A stretch of 64,000 nt of DNA from Actinomycetota bacterium (GCA_016185275.1 JACPNX010000013.1:62001-126000), one strand, 5' to 3'; positions 1-10,186 are shown, counted from the stretch's first letter. Notes: a model not told the origin generated them from the sequence alone. Made by a program: numbers and translations.

Positions 1-382
1 GCACGACGGTGCCGGCGTCGGCCAGCCGGCGCAGCGCCTTGGGACCGGTGCCGTGCTCGATGCCGATGCGGGCGGGGCGCTGGGACCGGGCCGGCGGCGT
101 CCACGTGGCCATGGGGATGCCGGGGCCGCGCGACGTGAACAGCGTCCGGTACACGTTGGTGGCCGCGTCCGACAGGCCGTACCGGTGACGGTCGGGCGCC
201 ACGCCCGCGACGCCCGCGTCGCCACCGGTTCCCCCGTCGACCGGTTCCGGCTCCTCGTCGCCCTCGACCTCGGGCTGCACGTTGAGCCAGCCCCGCCCGC
301 CCCGGCTCATGACCTCCATGCGAGCGACGAGCGCTGCGGTGTCGTCGACGGAGAACTCGATGTGCTCGACGGGCTCGCTCAC
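1..382 (-). CDS. Hypothetical protein, 3' end outside window
   Basis: Reading leftward from a GTG at 382, this frame stays open to the window edge, giving 127 residues. It begins VSEPVEHIEFSVDDTAAL and contains the stretch GLSDAATNVYRTLFTSRGPG. I do not recognise the family. The middle has an acidic, Gly-rich linker (residues about 40-60) of the kind common in this genome. Its GTG overlaps the TGA of the upstream flavin amine oxidase by four bases (GTGA), so the two are probably one transcript and translationally coupled. Function is unknown, and the missing C-terminus prevents a better call. Confidence 0.6.
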   Translation of the reverse strand, partial: MSEPVEHIEFSVDDTAALVARMEVMSRGGRGWLNVQPEVEGDEEPEPVDGGTGGDAGVAGVAPDRHRYGLSDAATNVYRTLFTSRGPGIPMATWTPPARSQRPARIGIEHGTGPKALRRLADAGTVV

Positions 383-1911
383 GGATCCCGCACACCGTCG
401 CCGCGACCCGGACCGTCGCCCGAACCGAGCGGCCCCGGCTCGGCCGGCTCGGCCGGCAGGGTCGACGGAGCCGGCTCGGTCGGCGGCCCCGGCTCCGTCG
501 GCAGCGCCGCCTCGGCGGCCGCCTGCTCGTCCGCCAGCGCCGCGGTCACCTCGGCGGCCACCCGCTCGCCGCTGCGCACCGCCCCGTCCATGTAGCCGTT
601 GCCCACGCCGGCGGTCTCCGTGCCTGCCCAGTGGATGCGCCCGCACGGTTCCCGCAGCGAGGGGCCGTACCTCGTCCACACTCCGGGAGCGAGGTGGCCG
701 CCGTAGCAGCCGCGGGTCCACGGCTCCTGGCACCAGTCGAGCTCGACCCACTCGGCGGGGGCGCGGGCCCGGTCGCCGAACAGGTCGACCAGGCACTCCA
801 GCACGAGGGCGCGCCGGGCGCTCGGAGCGATGCGGGCCGCTCGCCGGGCATGGTCGCCCTCCAGGAAGGCGACCAGGACGCCTGGCGTCCCCTCGGGTGG
901 GCTCGAGTCGAACACGACGCTGACCGCGTGGTCCATCGAGGCCGCCTGACCCGACAGGCCGTCGGCCCTCCAGAAGGGCTCGTCGTAGCGCGCCAGGCAC
1001 TTGATGACCGCACCCATGGGGACCTGTTGGGTGAGCTGGTCGCGATCCCCGGGGAGCGGCGGCCGGTAGTCGATGCGGCCGGCCAGAGCCGGTGGCACGG
1101 CGACGACCGCTCGGCGGGCGACGACGACCCCGCCGTCGTGGACGACCACCACGCCGCCCTCGTCCTGCTCGATCCGGCGCACCGCGCAGCCGAGGCGCAG
1201 GACGGTCGGGCCGAGGACCTCTGCGACCCGTTCGGCGACCGTGGCGGCGCCGCCGACGAAGCGATCCTGCTGGGCGCCGTCGGCCGTGGCGAGGAGGCGT
1301 TCGAAGCCTCCGCCGGCAGCCGTGTAGAAGAGGAAGTGCAGCAGCGAGATCTCGTCGGGCTCGGCTGCGAAGACCGCTTCGGTGGCCGTCTGGTAGAAGC
1401 CCCGGCCCGCCGCGGAGTGCACGGCCCGGCGGATCCAGGACCCGAAGGTCTCACCGTCCCAACGCTCCGCCTTGTCGGCCTTCCACGGCGCCTCGAGGGG
1501 CACGGCGCGGGCCATGCGATCGAGCATCGCTGAGGCGAGGCCGATCTCGGCCAGCGCCGCCTTGGGCAGGCCGAGGGTGCGGTCCGTGTAGCGGACCACC
1601 TTGCCGCCCACCGCGGTGAGGTGCTCGCCGTCGTCGTGGGTGGGAAACGTCGCCACGCCGTGGGCTTCGGCCAGGGCCAGGATCCGGTCCTGGCCCGGCC
1701 CGACCCACTGGCCCCCGAGGTCGGCGACGGTCCCGTCGGCGAACGTGTGGTTCACCACCCGCCCGCCGACCCGGTCCCTGGCCTCGAGCACGATCACCGA
1801 CTGCCCGGCGCTCATGAGCTGCCACGCCGCGGTGAGCCCCGCCAGGCCCGCGCCGACCACCGCCACGTCGACCTCGACACCCTCCCTCGGCACGGGCAGG
1901 GTTCCTACCAC
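379..1911 (-). CDS. Flavin monoamine oxidase family FAD-dependent oxidoreductase
   Basis: A 510-residue protein starting at a GTG. Residues 15-20 hold the dinucleotide-binding motif (VAVVGAGLAGLTAAW), followed by the VLEARDRVGGRV segment and DLGGQWVGPGQ, which is the FAD-site pattern of the MAO / putrescine oxidase branch. The C-terminal IHWAGTETAGVGNGYMDGA is the second FAD-binding motif of the same family. These enzymes oxidise an amine to an aldehyde with release of hydrogen peroxide; the substrate cannot be read from sequence. The last 35 residues are a Pro/Glu/Ala-rich tail of no known function. It lies 13 bases downstream of an AI-2E-type permease on the same strand, suggesting an operon. 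Confidence 0.9.
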   Translation of the reverse strand: MVGTLPVPREGVEVDVAVVGAGLAGLTAAWQLMSAGQSVIVLEARDRVGGRVVNHTFADGTVADLGGQWVGPGQDRILALAEAHGVATFPTHDDGEHLTAVGGKVVRYTDRTLGLPKAALAEIGLASAMLDRMARAVPLEAPWKADKAERWDGETFGSWIRRAVHSAAGRGFYQTATEAVFAAEPDEISLLHFLFYTAAGGGFERLLATADGAQQDRFVGGAATVAERVAEVLGPTVLRLGCAVRRIEQDEGGVVVVHDGGVVVARRAVVAVPPALAGRIDYRPPLPGDRDQLTQQVPMGAVIKCLARYDEPFWRADGLSGQAASMDHAVSVVFDSSPPEGTPGVLVAFLEGDHARRAARIAPSARRALVLECLVDLFGDRARAPAEWVELDWCQEPWTRGCYGGHLAPGVWTRYGPSLREPCGRIHWAGTETAGVGNGYMDGAVRSGERVAAEVTAALADEQAAAEAALPTEPGPPTEPAPSTLPAEPAEPGPLGSGDGPGRGDGVRDP

Positions 1912-1924
1912 TTCGACCGGCGGA

Positions 1925-3124
1925 TCACCCGCCCGGATGGCGGTCGCGGCCGTGCGCGCCGGCCTGAGCGTCGCCCGCTCCGCGGTGCGAACCTGCCCGC
2001 AGCCGCTCGACGAGGCGGCGCAGCGGTGCCGGCAGCCGCTCGACGAAGCGACCGGGGCCGCCGATGTCGGGTAGCTCGCCGAACCGGCGCCGCAGGTACA
2101 GCGCCTTCACGGTGCCGCACAACGGGGTGGCCGCCAGCGCGCCGGGCACACCGAGCGCGGCCCCGCCGACCAGCGCGGCCAGCATGGTCGTCGGCGGCGA
2201 CAGGTCGACGGCGCGGCCGACGATGGCCGGGCTGATCACGTAGTTCTCCGTGTTCATGTAGGCGACGACGAGGAGCAGGACCAGCAGGCCCACGCCGAGC
2301 CCCTGCGATACGGCCAGGACGAACACGAACGACGTGCCGAGAAAGCCCCCGACCTGCGGGATCAGGCTGACCATCGCATACCAGACCGCCGCGATCGGCG
2401 CGAGCGGTACGCCGAGCAGCAGCCCTACCACGAGCACGTAGGTCCCGCCGATGCAGGCCACGAACACCGAGCCCGCGAAGTACGTGCCGACCACCTGGTA
2501 CAGCAGACGGCCGATCTCGTCGGCCCGCTCGCGGCGCTCCTCGGGGATGGCCAACCGCACGCGCCGCACGAGGCCCGGCCCGTCGAGCAGCACCGCGAAG
2601 GCCACGAGTAGCACCACGCCCAGGCTGGCGGCGCCGCTGGCCAGCGAGCGGGCCAGGTCGCGCACCCGCTGGAAGTCGAAGCGCGACGGCAGGTCGTCGA
2701 CCCAGCCTTGGACCGCCTTGACGGCGTCGGCCTGCTGGAGGCGGCGGCCGACGAGAGGCAGGTCGTAGAGCCCGCGAACGGTGTCGGGCAGGTCACCCCG
2801 CAGCCGCTCGGCCTGGCGCAGCCCGGGCGGCAGCGCGACGGCCGCGAGCACCGCAAAGGCGAGGACGAACGCGCCTCCGACGGTCGCCACCGCCGCGGCT
2901 CGCGTCCATCCGCGCACCTCCAGCTTGCGCACGAGCGGCTCGAGGGCGAACGCCAGGAGCACGCCGACGCCGATGCGCGTCAGCGCGGTGCTGGCGGTGC
3001 TGGCCACGTCCACCACGACCCTGAGGCCGACCATCAGCACGGCGATGCCCACGCCGGTGCGCCAGTCGAGCGCCAGCCTCAGGCGACGATCCGGGCCGGG
3101 TGGGTCGACCGCCGGCTCGGGCAC
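1925..3124 (-). CDS. AI-2E-family (UPF0118) permease
   Basis: A 399-residue polytopic membrane protein. The eight-or-so hydrophobic segments, the glycine-rich C-terminal half (SLIPQVGGFLGTSFVFVLA) and the final VPGALAATPLCGTVKALYLRRR are typical of the AI-2E / PerM family. Members have been linked to autoinducer-2 or ion export, but most are uncharacterised, so the substrate is open. It starts at a GTG seven bases after a TACCGT -10 box, consistent with a leaderless mRNA. It is divergent from a paralogue of the same family whose start codon is only 20 bases away, and it probably heads an operon with the amine oxidase. Confidence 0.88.
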   Translation of the reverse strand: MPEPAVDPPGPDRRLRLALDWRTGVGIAVLMVGLRVVVDVASTASTALTRIGVGVLLAFALEPLVRKLEVRGWTRAAAVATVGGAFVLAFAVLAAVALPPGLRQAERLRGDLPDTVRGLYDLPLVGRRLQQADAVKAVQGWVDDLPSRFDFQRVRDLARSLASGAASLGVVLLVAFAVLLDGPGLVRRVRLAIPEERRERADEIGRLLYQVVGTYFAGSVFVACIGGTYVLVVGLLLGVPLAPIAAVWYAMVSLIPQVGGFLGTSFVFVLAVSQGLGVGLLVLLLVVAYMNTENYVISPAIVGRAVDLSPPTTMLAALVGGAALGVPGALAATPLCGTVKALYLRRRFGELPDIGGPGRFVERLPAPLRRLVERLRAGSHRGAGDAQAGAHGRDRHPGG

Positions 3125-3130
3125 GACCGG

Positions 3131-3137
3131 TACGGTA
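3131..3137. promoter_or_regulatory. Shared palindromic -10 box for two divergent leaderless genes
   Basis: The heptamer TACGGTA reads TACGGT on the plus strand and TACCGT on the minus strand. It lies 8 bases before the GTG at 3145 and 7 bases before the GTG at 3124. Both genes need a promoter, and no other space exists between the two start codons. One symmetric -10 element therefore appears to serve both directions. Confidence 0.6.
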
Positions 3138-3144
3138 GATCGCC

Positions 3145-4275
3145 GTGGAGCACCCGGGGCGGACGCCCGGCACCGCGCGACTGGTGCTCACCCCCCTGTC
3201 GTGGTGGGTCGTCGGGCTCGGTGTGCTCGCCGCCTTCGTGGTCCGCAACGTCGCCGTACAGGCGCGGCGACCGCTCGGCTGGGCGCTGTTCGCATTGGTG
3301 CTGGCGGCGGTCATCGAGAACCCCGTCGAGACGCTGTCCCGCCGGATGCGGCGGCCCGTCGCGCTGCTGCTCGTCGCGCTGCCCGTCCTCGCCTTCATCG
3401 GCCTGGTCACCAACGGCGTGATCCGCGACCTCGACCGCCAGGTGAGCAGGCTGCGGCGCGACATCCCGGATGCGGCCCGCCAACTCGAGCGCTCCCCCCG
3501 GTTCGGCTCGACGGCCCGCCGGCTCGACCTCTCCGCCCGGGCCGACAAGCTGGCCGACGACCTGCGTACGCCGTCGTCCCGGGTCGGCAAGAAGGCGGCG
3601 GGCCGCGCCGGCGGGTGGTTCGTCGTCGCCATCCTGACCGTCTTCGCGCTCGGCTGGGCGCCCCGGTTCGCGGACGCCGCACTGGGCCAACTCCCGGCCG
3701 GCGAACGGCGGGACACGGTGGCGCGGCTGGCCGGCCGCGCCCTCGCGCGCACCCAGTTCTACGTCGACGTCGCGGTGCTGCAGGCGGGCGTCGTGGGCTT
3801 CCTGGCCTGGGTCGCGTTCAACCTCGCCGGCGTCCCCGCGCCCACGGTCCTGGCCCTGCTCGTGGCGGTCACGAGCCTGGTGCCGGGCGTCGGCGTGATC
3901 CTCGGCGTGCTCCCCGCGGCGCTGCTCGAGGCCACGCTCGACACGGCACCGGCTGGGCTGCTGCTGTTCGTGCTCGCCGTCGCCGTGCAGATGCTCCAGA
4001 CGATGGCGTTCCGGCGCTGGGTCATCCGCGAGGTGCACGTCGGTCCCTCGGTCGTGATCATCGGCTTCATCCTCGGGATGGACGTGTACGGGTTGGCCGG
4101 CGCCGTGGTCGGCGCGGTCGGCGCCGTCTTCACGCTCGCAGTGCTCGACGCGATCGGCGTGGAACGCGAGCGCGCCGCCGGCCGGTTGGCCCCGCCCCGG
4201 CCGACCCGCGCACCGCGGCGGTGGTTCAGCGCCAGTCGGTCGCGGCAGGTGCGGGAGGCCGCGGGCGAGGTCTGA
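3145..4275 (+). CDS. AI-2E-family (UPF0118) permease, divergent paralogue
   Basis: A 376-residue membrane protein with the AI-2E-family architecture: N-terminal hydrophobic pairs, a soluble segment (about residues 90-150) and a C-terminal membrane half with LVAVTSLVPGVGVILGVLPA and MDVYGLAGAVVGAVGAVF. It is a divergent paralogue of the gene at 1925-3124. The GTG start at 3145 sits 8 bases after TACGGT, so translation is probably leaderless. The last 50 bases overlap the 3' end of the convergent prmA gene. The substrate is not predictable. Confidence 0.87.
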   Translation: MEHPGRTPGTARLVLTPLSWWVVGLGVLAAFVVRNVAVQARRPLGWALFALVLAAVIENPVETLSRRMRRPVALLLVALPVLAFIGLVTNGVIRDLDRQVSRLRRDIPDAARQLERSPRFGSTARRLDLSARADKLADDLRTPSSRVGKKAAGRAGGWFVVAILTVFALGWAPRFADAALGQLPAGERRDTVARLAGRALARTQFYVDVAVLQAGVVGFLAWVAFNLAGVPAPTVLALLVAVTSLVPGVGVILGVLPAALLEATLDTAPAGLLLFVLAVAVQMLQTMAFRRWVIREVHVGPSVVIIGFILGMDVYGLAGAVVGAVGAVFTLAVLDAIGVERERAAGRLAPPRPTRAPRRWFSASRSRQVREAAGEV

Positions 4276-5203
4276 CGCTCAGGCGTCCGCCGAACCGGCG
4301 CCGGCGCAGCGCCAGGGCCGCCCATCCCTCGAGCTCGGTGCGGTCCTCCATGGTGAGCGGGCCCGCGTCGGCGAGCGCCCCCGCCACCTGTCGCCACCGG
4401 CCGGTCAGGAGGCCGCTCACCACGAGCAGCCCCCGGGGCGCGCTCAGGCGGGCGAGGTCCGCCGCGTGGTCGAGCAGCGCCCGTTCACCGAGGTTGGCCA
4501 GCACGACCGGGAACCGGCCGGCGAGCTCGGCCAGCGGGGTGCCGGAGACGTCGACGCGGGCTCGCACACCGTTGCGGACCGCGTTGGCCCGAGCAGCCAC
4601 CACCGCCGCCGGGTCCACGTCGACAGCGACGACGCGGCGCACCCCGAGCCGGGCCGCCACGACGGCCAGGACGCCGCTCCCGCAGCCAGCGTCGAGCACC
4701 GCGCGGGGGACCGCCCGGTCGGTCTCCGCTTCGAGCGCGGCCAGGCACAGGCGGGTGGTCGGGTGGGAGCCGTGACCGAAGGAGCGTCCGGGATCGATCT
4801 CGACCGCGAGCTCACCCGGGCCGACCGGAGACGGCGCCCACGGCGGCTGGATCACCAGCCGGCGCCCGGCGCGCGCAGCGCTGGCGAAGGGCCGCCAGCC
4901 GTCGAACCCGGCGTCCGCAACGGCGACCGGCTCGGCGACCCAGCGACGGCCCAGCGCAGCCCGCACCGCCGCCATGCCGCCTCCGGGCACGCCGCACACG
5001 AGCCGGACGGTGCCCGGCTCCGGCCCCGCCTCTTCGACCACCGCCTGGACGCCGGCCGACCACAACAGCCCCGAGGCGAGGTCGGCATCCGTCGCCGCCA
5101 CGACGACCTGTGCGACGCCCGGCGGCGGCCCTTCCGGCGGACCGGGCGACCGGCCACCGCTCGGAGGGTCGGGCACCTCGGAGCCGCCGGCGGGTGGTGA
5201 CAT
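4226..5203 (-). CDS. prmA: Ribosomal protein L11 methyltransferase
   Basis: This 325-residue protein carries the PrmA signature set: EIDPGRSFGHGSHPTTRLCL before the SAM-binding domain, motif I VLDAGCGSGVLAVVAARLG, the acidic VAVDVDP loop, and VVLANLGERALLDHAADLA in place of the family NIL/NPP region. PrmA trimethylates ribosomal protein L11 in the cytoplasm. I chose the ATG at 5203 because a TACGAT -10 box (5219-5214) would put the transcript start just upstream; an in-frame ATG at 5215 is the alternative. The N-terminal 30 residues are Pro/Gly-rich and outside the conserved domain. The 3' end overlaps the convergent permease gene by 50 bases. Confidence 0.88.
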   Translation of the reverse strand: MSPPAGGSEVPDPPSGGRSPGPPEGPPPGVAQVVVAATDADLASGLLWSAGVQAVVEEAGPEPGTVRLVCGVPGGGMAAVRAALGRRWVAEPVAVADAGFDGWRPFASAARAGRRLVIQPPWAPSPVGPGELAVEIDPGRSFGHGSHPTTRLCLAALEAETDRAVPRAVLDAGCGSGVLAVVAARLGVRRVVAVDVDPAAVVAARANAVRNGVRARVDVSGTPLAELAGRFPVVLANLGERALLDHAADLARLSAPRGLLVVSGLLTGRWRQVAGALADAGPLTMEDRTELEGWAALALRRRRFGGRLSVRPRPRPPAPAATDWR

Positions 5204-5277
5204 CAGCGCGGGCATCGTAGGACTCGGCTCGTGCTCCGGCGGCACGCGGCGCCGTCGCGGCGCGCGAGCATCGGCGC

Positions 5278-6822
<1,545 letters not shown>

Positions 6823-6833
6823 GGGCGGGTCCG

Positions 6834-6839
6834 TACCAT
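6834..6839 (+). promoter_or_regulatory. -10 box of leaderless CDF gene
   Basis: TACCAT ends 7 bases before the GTG at 6847. No Shine-Dalgarno sequence lies between them, fitting a leaderless transcript. Confidence 0.5.
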
Positions 6840-6846
6840 TGGCGCA

Positions 6847-8205
6847 GTGGCGGACGACGACGTGACCACCAACGACCGGACAGCCCGCCCCGCCGAGCCC
6901 GGCGAGGAAGCCCGGACCGCGCCCGACGCCCACCCCGGCCACGGCGACCACGGCGACCACGCCGACCACGGTCACGGCGACGCCGGCCACGGCGATGCCG
7001 GCCAGGGCCACGCCGGCGCGGACCCGGACCACGGCGACGCCGACGACGCCAAGAACGACCACGCCGAGAACGACGCCGACGACAGTCACGGTCACGGCCA
7101 GCACGGTGGGCTCAAGGCCGTTCTCGCCGCCCTCGGCGCCAACGTCGCCATCGCCATCTCCAAGTTCGTGGCCTTCTCCGTCACGGGCGCGGCGTCGATG
7201 CTGGCCGAGGGCGTGCACTCCCTCGCGGACTCCACCAACCAGGTCCTGCTGCTGGTCGGCGTGCGCCGCGCCCGCCGCGGCGCCGACGAGGACCACCCGT
7301 TCGGGTACGGCCGCGAGCGGTTCTTCTGGGCCTTCGTCGTGGCGCTGGTCCTGTTCAGCCTCGGCTCGCTGTTCGCGCTCTACCAGGGTGTGCTGAAGCT
7401 GCGCGATCCCGAGCCGATCGTCAGCCCGGTGTGGGACTTCGGGGTCCTCGGGTTCGCCGTCGTGGCCGAGTCGCTCAGCCTGCGGACGGCCGTCGTTGAG
7501 ATCCGCCGGGTGAAGGGCGACGCCACCTTCCGCCAGTTCGTCCGCCGCGCCAAGGTCCCCGAGCTTCCGGTGATCCTGCTCGAGGACCTCGGCGCGCTCT
7601 GCGGGCTGCTCCTGGCCTTGACGGCCGTCGGCCTCACCGAGCTGACCGGCGATCCCATCTGGGATGCCTACGGCAGCCTCGGCATCGGTCTCCTGCTGGG
7701 CGTCATCGCCGTCGTGCTGGCCACCGAGATGAAGAGCCTCCTGATCGGCGAGAGTGCGTCGCGCAAGCAGCGCGAGGCGATCGAGGCGGCGGTGATGTCC
7801 GAACCCTCCGTGCTGCGCCTCATCCACATGCGCACCGAGCACCTCGGGCCCGAGGAGCTGCTCATCGGGGCGAAGGTCGAGTTCATCCACGACCTGACGC
7901 TGCCGGAGGTGGCCGCGGCGGTCGACCGCGTCGAGTCCAACGTCCGCGCCAACGTGCCCGAGGCGCGGGTCATGTACGTCGAGCCGGACGTGTCCAAGGA
8001 TCACCGCGATGCCCCGCTCGTGGTGGAGCACGTGCCGGGCACCGACGTGCCCGACGAGGTGCGTGAGCGCATGGCGGCGGACGCGGCGGCCGCCCGCGCC
8101 CGGGCCCGGACGATCCCCGCCGACGATCCGCCGCCAGGCCAGCGCCACCGGTCCGATCGCCGGCGGCGCTGGCCTCCGGTCGACGAGGACGACGCCGCCG
8201 GCTGA
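6847..8205 (+). CDS. Cation diffusion facilitator (CDF) metal exporter with His/Asp-rich N-terminus
   Basis: A 452-residue CDF transporter. Residues 28-88 are a cytosolic His/Asp/Gly-rich segment (HGDHGDHADHGHGD and similar), a likely metal-sensing or metal-buffering tail. TM2 carries the HxxxD half-site (H124, D128 in EGVHSLADSTNQ), followed by DHPFGYGRERFFW. The second half-site lies in GDPIWDAYGSLGIG. The C-terminal cytoplasmic domain ends in a basic region. The family exports Zn, Co, Mn or Fe by proton antiport; His plus Asp ligands fit Zn or Co best, but this is inference. The GTG start follows TACCAT. Confidence 0.9.
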   Translation: MADDDVTTNDRTARPAEPGEEARTAPDAHPGHGDHGDHADHGHGDAGHGDAGQGHAGADPDHGDADDAKNDHAENDADDSHGHGQHGGLKAVLAALGANVAIAISKFVAFSVTGAASMLAEGVHSLADSTNQVLLLVGVRRARRGADEDHPFGYGRERFFWAFVVALVLFSLGSLFALYQGVLKLRDPEPIVSPVWDFGVLGFAVVAESLSLRTAVVEIRRVKGDATFRQFVRRAKVPELPVILLEDLGALCGLLLALTAVGLTELTGDPIWDAYGSLGIGLLLGVIAVVLATEMKSLLIGESASRKQREAIEAAVMSEPSVLRLIHMRTEHLGPEELLIGAKVEFIHDLTLPEVAAAVDRVESNVRANVPEARVMYVEPDVSKDHRDAPLVVEHVPGTDVPDEVRERMAADAAAARARARTIPADDPPPGQRHRSDRRRRWPPVDEDDAAG

Positions 8206-8208
8206 CGC

Positions 8209-8223
8209 AGCCGGACGCCGGCT
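8209..8223 (+). terminator. Possible hairpin after CDF gene
   Basis: AGCCGG-ACG-CCGGCT forms a 6-bp stem with a 3-base loop, starting 4 bases after the stop codon. There is no T tract, so its role in termination is tentative. Confidence 0.3.
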
Positions 8224-8363
8224 CGCATCAGGCTCGGCCCGCGAAACGCGCGGCACGCGCAGAACGCGCGGCTCGCGCGCCAACACCGCTCCGCCCGTGG
8301 ACCGTGCCGCGCCGCGCCCCACGCCGTGCGCCTTCGCGCGCCAGCGCCGCACGGCCTCGCCGG

Positions 8364-8369
8364 TAGGGT
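8364..8369 (+). promoter_or_regulatory. -10 box of leaderless small membrane protein gene
   Basis: TAGGGT ends 6 bases before the ATG at 8376, with no ribosome-binding site between. Confidence 0.5.
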
Positions 8370-8375
8370 TCGACC

Positions 8376-8696
8376 ATGGCGTCGAAGGCGGCCGCGCAGC
8401 GCCAACGTGAGCGCAAGCGGGTGGCGCGGGCTCGGTCCGCCCACGACGTGCGCGCCCGCGACACCCAACGGCGCCAGGCGCAGGCGGCTGCCGCGAGGCG
8501 GCGTCGCGCACCCGACCCCCGGCGCCGCCACGCCACCGCCTACGCGATGTGGGCGGTGGCTGGCGTGCTCGGCGTGCTCGACTTCTTGGTGTACACGAAC
8601 GTGGTCGCCTTCATGTCGGCCTCCGTGGCCACGCTCGCGCTGGGTGGCCCGATGGTCGGTCTGGCGGTGGCCGGCGCGCTCGTCTACGGCAGCTGA
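8376..8696 (+). CDS. Small two-helix membrane protein with basic N-terminus
   Basis: A 106-residue protein. The first half is extremely basic (RQRERKRVARARS, ARRRRAPDPRRR). The second half has two hydrophobic segments, roughly residues 55-78 and 80-105, ending LAVAGALVYGS. No family was recognised. The basic half would sit in the cytoplasm by the positive-inside rule and could touch nucleic acid or lipid headgroups, but that is speculation. The ATG is placed 6 bases after a TAGGGT box, which supports both the start and the reality of the gene. Confidence 0.6.
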   Translation: MASKAAAQRQRERKRVARARSAHDVRARDTQRRQAQAAAARRRRAPDPRRRHATAYAMWAVAGVLGVLDFLVYTNVVAFMSASVATLALGGPMVGLAVAGALVYGS

Positions 8697-8797
8697 CGGC
8701 TCGGCGGCGACCGGCGCGGATCGCGGGCGAGGCCGGCCCGGTCGACGAAGCCGGCAGGGCCACCGCCCTTGCGGTGCCCGCGTGCCGGCGTGAGCCG

Positions 8798-8803
8798 TAG
8801 CAT
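8798..8803 (+). promoter_or_regulatory. -10 box for leaderless short ORF and lgt-like gene
   Basis: TAGCAT ends 7 bases before the ATG at 8811. It is the only clear promoter element ahead of the Lgt-like gene at 8861. Confidence 0.45.
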
Positions 8804-8810
8804 TGGGCCG

Positions 8811-8855
8811 ATGTCGCCCGTTCGCACGGCGCCTCGCGCCGCCCAGCCCCGGTAG
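8811..8855 (+). CDS. Putative leaderless leader peptide, 14 codons
   Basis: An ATG placed 7 bases after TAGCAT opens a 14-codon frame (MSPVRTAPRAAQPR, stop TAG at 8853). It ends 5 bases before the GTG of the Lgt-like gene, in a different frame. The spacing matches other leaderless starts in this window. It could be a leader peptide whose translation couples to the downstream gene, or the transcript could simply have a short leader. There is no homology evidence. Confidence 0.3.
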   Translation: MSPVRTAPRAAQPR

Positions 8856-8860
8856 CCGCC

Positions 8861-10072
8861 GTGCCCACCAAGCCGGTCGTCGAGCCCCCACCTTCCACGG
8901 ATGCGCCCACGGGCGTGTCAGTGACCAGCGCGCCCCGTGACGGCAAGGCCGGCTCCGTGCAGGTCATGGCCTTCAGTTGCGAGCCGATCGACGACCTCGA
9001 GCCGCAGGCGCTCGGGGTCACCTACTGGTTCGACACGCCGACCGACGGAGAGCCGTTCACGGTCAAGGTCCGCTACACCGGCCGACGGTCCGGCGTGAAG
9101 GGCAAGGCCGGCAAGGGGGACGCCTTCGACGTCGTGGAGACGCTCGAAGACGTGCTGCCGGGCAGCGGGCCCGTCGCCGTCACCACCTGGCTGTCGGACG
9201 TGACCCCGGGCGAGTGGCAGGTGACGGCGGCAGGCACCATCGAGCGTCCGGGCGCCGGCGGAGCCGCTGGCCGCGAGCCCCGCAGCCGACGCTCGGGCGC
9301 AGGTTCGGCAGCCGGCAAGCGGTTGCCGAGCGCGTCCTCGACCGGCCGTACGGGTTACGCCCCGGTCATCCGCGTCCGTGCCCCCGGGGCTCGCCTCGGC
9401 GCGTGGCCCGGGCTCGTGAGCCTGGGCGTCGTCGTGGCGCTGATCATGCAGTCGGTCCTCGCCCGGCGCAACGACCTGCCCGCGACGCGGATCCTGCTGA
9501 TCTCGCTGGTGGCGTCGCTGATCGGCCTGGTCGGGGCGAAGGTGTACTACTACGTGGAGCACCGCGGCCGGGACCTCTCGCTGGTCACGGCCGGGATGTG
9601 CATCCAGGGGTTCGTGCTCGGCGCCGTCGGGGCGCTCGTTGTGGAGTCGCTGCTGTTCGGCGTCTCCGTCGGCCAGGTGGTCGACGTCAGCACGCCGGGG
9701 CTGCTGTTCGCCATGTGCATCGGGCGCTTTGGCTGCTTCTTCGGGGGCTGCTGCGTCGGCCGACCCACCGGTTCGCGCTGGGGCCTGTGGTCGTCGGACC
9801 GCCGGCTCGGGCTGCGCCGCATCCCGACCCAGCTGCTCGAGTCGACGCTGGCCTTCTCGATCGGGCTCGTCGCGCTCGTCGCCGTGCTGGCCCGCTCCGA
9901 GGGCCCGGCTGGGACCATCTTCGTGGCCTCGATCGCCGCCTACACCCTCGGCCGCCAGCTGCTGTTCCCGCTGCGCGACCTTCCCCGCCACACCCACAAC
10001 GGCCGGACCCTCACGATGGTGATCGCCGGCGCCATCGCGCTGGCCGCAGTGGGGCTCGCCCTCTTCACCTGA
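8861..10072 (+). CDS. Lgt-like membrane protein with N-terminal beta-rich extension
   Basis: A 403-residue protein starting at GTG. Residues 1-130 form a soluble, beta-rich extension (VTYWFDTPTDGEPFTVKVRY) of unknown fold, followed by a Ser/Arg/Gly-rich linker. From about residue 180 there are seven hydrophobic segments resembling prolipoprotein diacylglyceryl transferase: GAKVYYYVEH, AMCIGRFGCFFGGCCVGRPTG in place of the Lgt signature GRIGNFxNGE, and YTLGRQLLFPLRD near the end. Lgt attaches diacylglycerol to lipobox cysteines. The catalytic asparagine and glutamate are not conserved in the signature, so a related transferase with another substrate is as likely. It is one of two Lgt-like genes here. 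Confidence 0.65.
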   Translation: MPTKPVVEPPPSTDAPTGVSVTSAPRDGKAGSVQVMAFSCEPIDDLEPQALGVTYWFDTPTDGEPFTVKVRYTGRRSGVKGKAGKGDAFDVVETLEDVLPGSGPVAVTTWLSDVTPGEWQVTAAGTIERPGAGGAAGREPRSRRSGAGSAAGKRLPSASSTGRTGYAPVIRVRAPGARLGAWPGLVSLGVVVALIMQSVLARRNDLPATRILLISLVASLIGLVGAKVYYYVEHRGRDLSLVTAGMCIQGFVLGAVGALVVESLLFGVSVGQVVDVSTPGLLFAMCIGRFGCFFGGCCVGRPTGSRWGLWSSDRRLGLRRIPTQLLESTLAFSIGLVALVAVLARSEGPAGTIFVASIAAYTLGRQLLFPLRDLPRHTHNGRTLTMVIAGAIALAAVGLALFT

Positions 10073-10186
10073 CCGGATCGACCCGACCTCGTCTCCAGCG
10101 CCCTCCGCTCGCGGCGAATCAGCGGCCGGCCGGGCCCTCCTCGCGGCGCGAGCGCGGGCACGACGGCAGCTCTGCCCGGTGCCGGG

